Below, piece by piece: positions 63,337 to 64,000 of a DNA stretch of 64,000 nucleotides. A program made the position numbers and the translations under genes. The stretch's first letter is position 1; every line of letters begins with the position of its first letter. The notes beneath the pieces were generated by a model that did not search any database, was not told where the DNA came from, and was given only the letters and a program-made list of their open reading frames with translations. The DNA is taken from NCBI RefSeq assembly GCF_039511225.1, contig NZ_CP154261.1, positions 2,728,001 through 2,792,000 of the forward strand, given 5' to 3'. Source of the stretch: Sphingobacterium multivorum (GTDB lineage: Bacteria; Bacteroidota; Bacteroidia; Sphingobacteriales; Sphingobacteriaceae).

Positions 63337-63753
63337 TTATTCGGCCAGTTTATCGGCATGTCGATGCATAAGCTTCCAACTGCCTTGCTCTTTTCTGAAG
63401 ATTTCGGTGATTCTGAGATTGAAAATCACTGCTATATCTCGCCCTTTTACGTTGACTGTCGAACGTTGTATACCCGTCCAGTAAGCTAGCGAATCACATG
63501 CATCTTGATGGATCACTTCAAATTTGTTCTCTGCACCCGGAAGGAAATTGGAAGCTCCTTTTTGATTAAAATCATTGACCTCGGATACCCCAGAGATGTA
63601 TATTCCATTGGGCGGAAAAATTGTTGCCGGCTCATTCGAGACAGAAATGTCTTTAAGAGAGTCAAAATGGCCCTCCACAAAATCTGTTGAGGACTTCAAT
63701 CGGATAGCCATAAATTTTTCGAATTCCAAGAGTGCGTTATTGTCTGTTTTCAT
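63337..63753 (-). CDS. NTF2-like (SnoaL / DUF4440-type) protein
   Basis: A 138-residue soluble protein with the cone-shaped NTF2 pattern: a helical start (LLEFEKFMAIRLKSS), a middle hydrophobic sheet and the closing FRKEQGSWKLMHRHAD. The last strand motif (W..MH.H.D) is typical of YybH-like members. No signal peptide. The ligand is unknown. It follows the partial M20-type gene on the same strand. Confidence 0.8.
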   Translation of the reverse strand: MKTDNNALLEFEKFMAIRLKSSTDFVEGHFDSLKDISVSNEPATIFPPNGIYISGVSEVNDFNQKGASNFLPGAENKFEVIHQDACDSLAYWTGIQRSTVNVKGRDIAVIFNLRITEIFRKEQGSWKLMHRHADKLAE

Positions 63754-63819
63754 ATCTCTTATCTGTGTTTGTTGAAAAATAAACCAATGTGTGAATGTAA
63801 TTGCGAAGATTGTCCATGG

Positions 63820-64000
63820 TTAAATCTTTTCATCGTCGTAGTGACGCATCATGTAATAAAAATAGTCTATCATCTTCAGGTAGTTTTCAATGCTGATGTA
63901 TTCATTGGTACTATGCATACTCTGCTGTTCGGCGTGATTAATTTTAATGGGCATAAAACGATAGATATGATCACTGAGATGCTGATATTTGATGGCGTCG
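63820..64000 (-). CDS. Partial M20-type peptidase, C-terminal end
   Basis: The last 60 codons of a minus-strand gene cut by the window edge. RFMPIKINHAEQQSMHSTNE and YISIENYLKMIDYFYYMM match the C-terminus of M20-family dipeptidases, in which the MHSTNE segment contributes the conserved metal-site His and the ISIENY helix follows. The stop is at 63820. It is probably complete outside the window. Confidence 0.7.
   Translation of the reverse strand, partial: DAIKYQHLSDHIYRFMPIKINHAEQQSMHSTNEYISIENYLKMIDYFYYMMRHYDDEKI

Noticed and set aside
1..64000. tRNA and rRNA genes
   Set aside because: No TΨC-loop-like GGTTCGAATCC arrangement with matching acceptor stem and no rRNA signature was seen in any spacer.

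Overview
The window looks like a chromosomal stretch from a Bacteroidota bacterium, most likely a Sphingobacteriaceae member such as Sphingobacterium. The grounds are moderate-to-low GC, two TonB-dependent receptors with carboxypeptidase-like N-terminal domains, Bacteroidota-specific families (DUF4876, DUF6850, DUF2891, DUF3472, DUF3575, DUF6157), promoters of the TTTG / TAnnTTTG type, and almost no Shine-Dalgarno sequences. I saw no rRNA, tRNA, CRISPR array, prophage or intact insertion sequence. Gene identities rest on recognised motifs and family resemblance, with no database search.

Layout. (1) 1-5.3 kb: GH29 fucosidase, sirtuin, DUF2891 lipoprotein, and a divergent HxlR regulator / DoxX pair. 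(2) 5.6-9.7 kb: a metal-transport-like locus with a small membrane protein, a His-rich NiCoT/UreH-type permease and a TonB-dependent receptor, then a VOC protein. (3) 10.3-18.4 kb: CPBP protease, Gfo/Idh/MocA oxidoreductase, an overlapping PAP2 phosphatase and EptA-type phosphoethanolamine transferase, a decayed class D beta-lactamase tail, a methyltransferase, an HxlR regulator, a truncated peroxiredoxin and an AlkD-like protein. (4) 18.5-25.6 kb: a candidate iron-controlled operon (TonB receptor, DUF4876 lipoprotein, DUF6850 outer-membrane protein, di-haem cytochrome-c peroxidase) behind a good promoter and a Fur-like palindrome. (5) 25.6-31.8 kb: small lipoproteins, gene remnants, DoxX, metallophosphoesterase, a third HxlR regulator, CinA-like protein. 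(6) 31.9-55 kb: a block rich in stress functions: GT4 glycosyltransferase, exonuclease III, NUDIX hydrolase, two paralogous ECF sigma factors with no anti-sigma gene beside them, two tandem TagD-like nucleotidyltransferases, the trehalose/glycogen operon treY-malQ / glgX / treZ, a bacteriophytochrome kinase, an HPII-type catalase, an ankyrin protein, a 50-residue Lmo0937-type membrane protein and a baeRF3-type protein. (7) 55-64 kb: minus-strand secreted hydrolases and lipoproteins (GH30, serine hydrolase, DUF3472) with gene-poor, partly decayed spacers, ending inside an M20-type peptidase.

How the genes may work together. The trehalose operon encodes a complete route from glycogen to trehalose: GlgX debranches, TreY converts the chain end to a trehalosyl unit, TreZ releases trehalose, and MalQ, here fused to TreY, recycles short maltodextrins. 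With catalase, DNA repair, a light sensor and two anti-sigma-less ECF factors whose upstream regions carry repeated motifs, the 33-55 kb block reads as part of a general stress regulon; that is an inference from content and spacing. Between the gene blocks lie several truncated genes (class D beta-lactamase, peroxiredoxin, macro domain, DUF3667), which suggests the accessory spacers are undergoing deletion.
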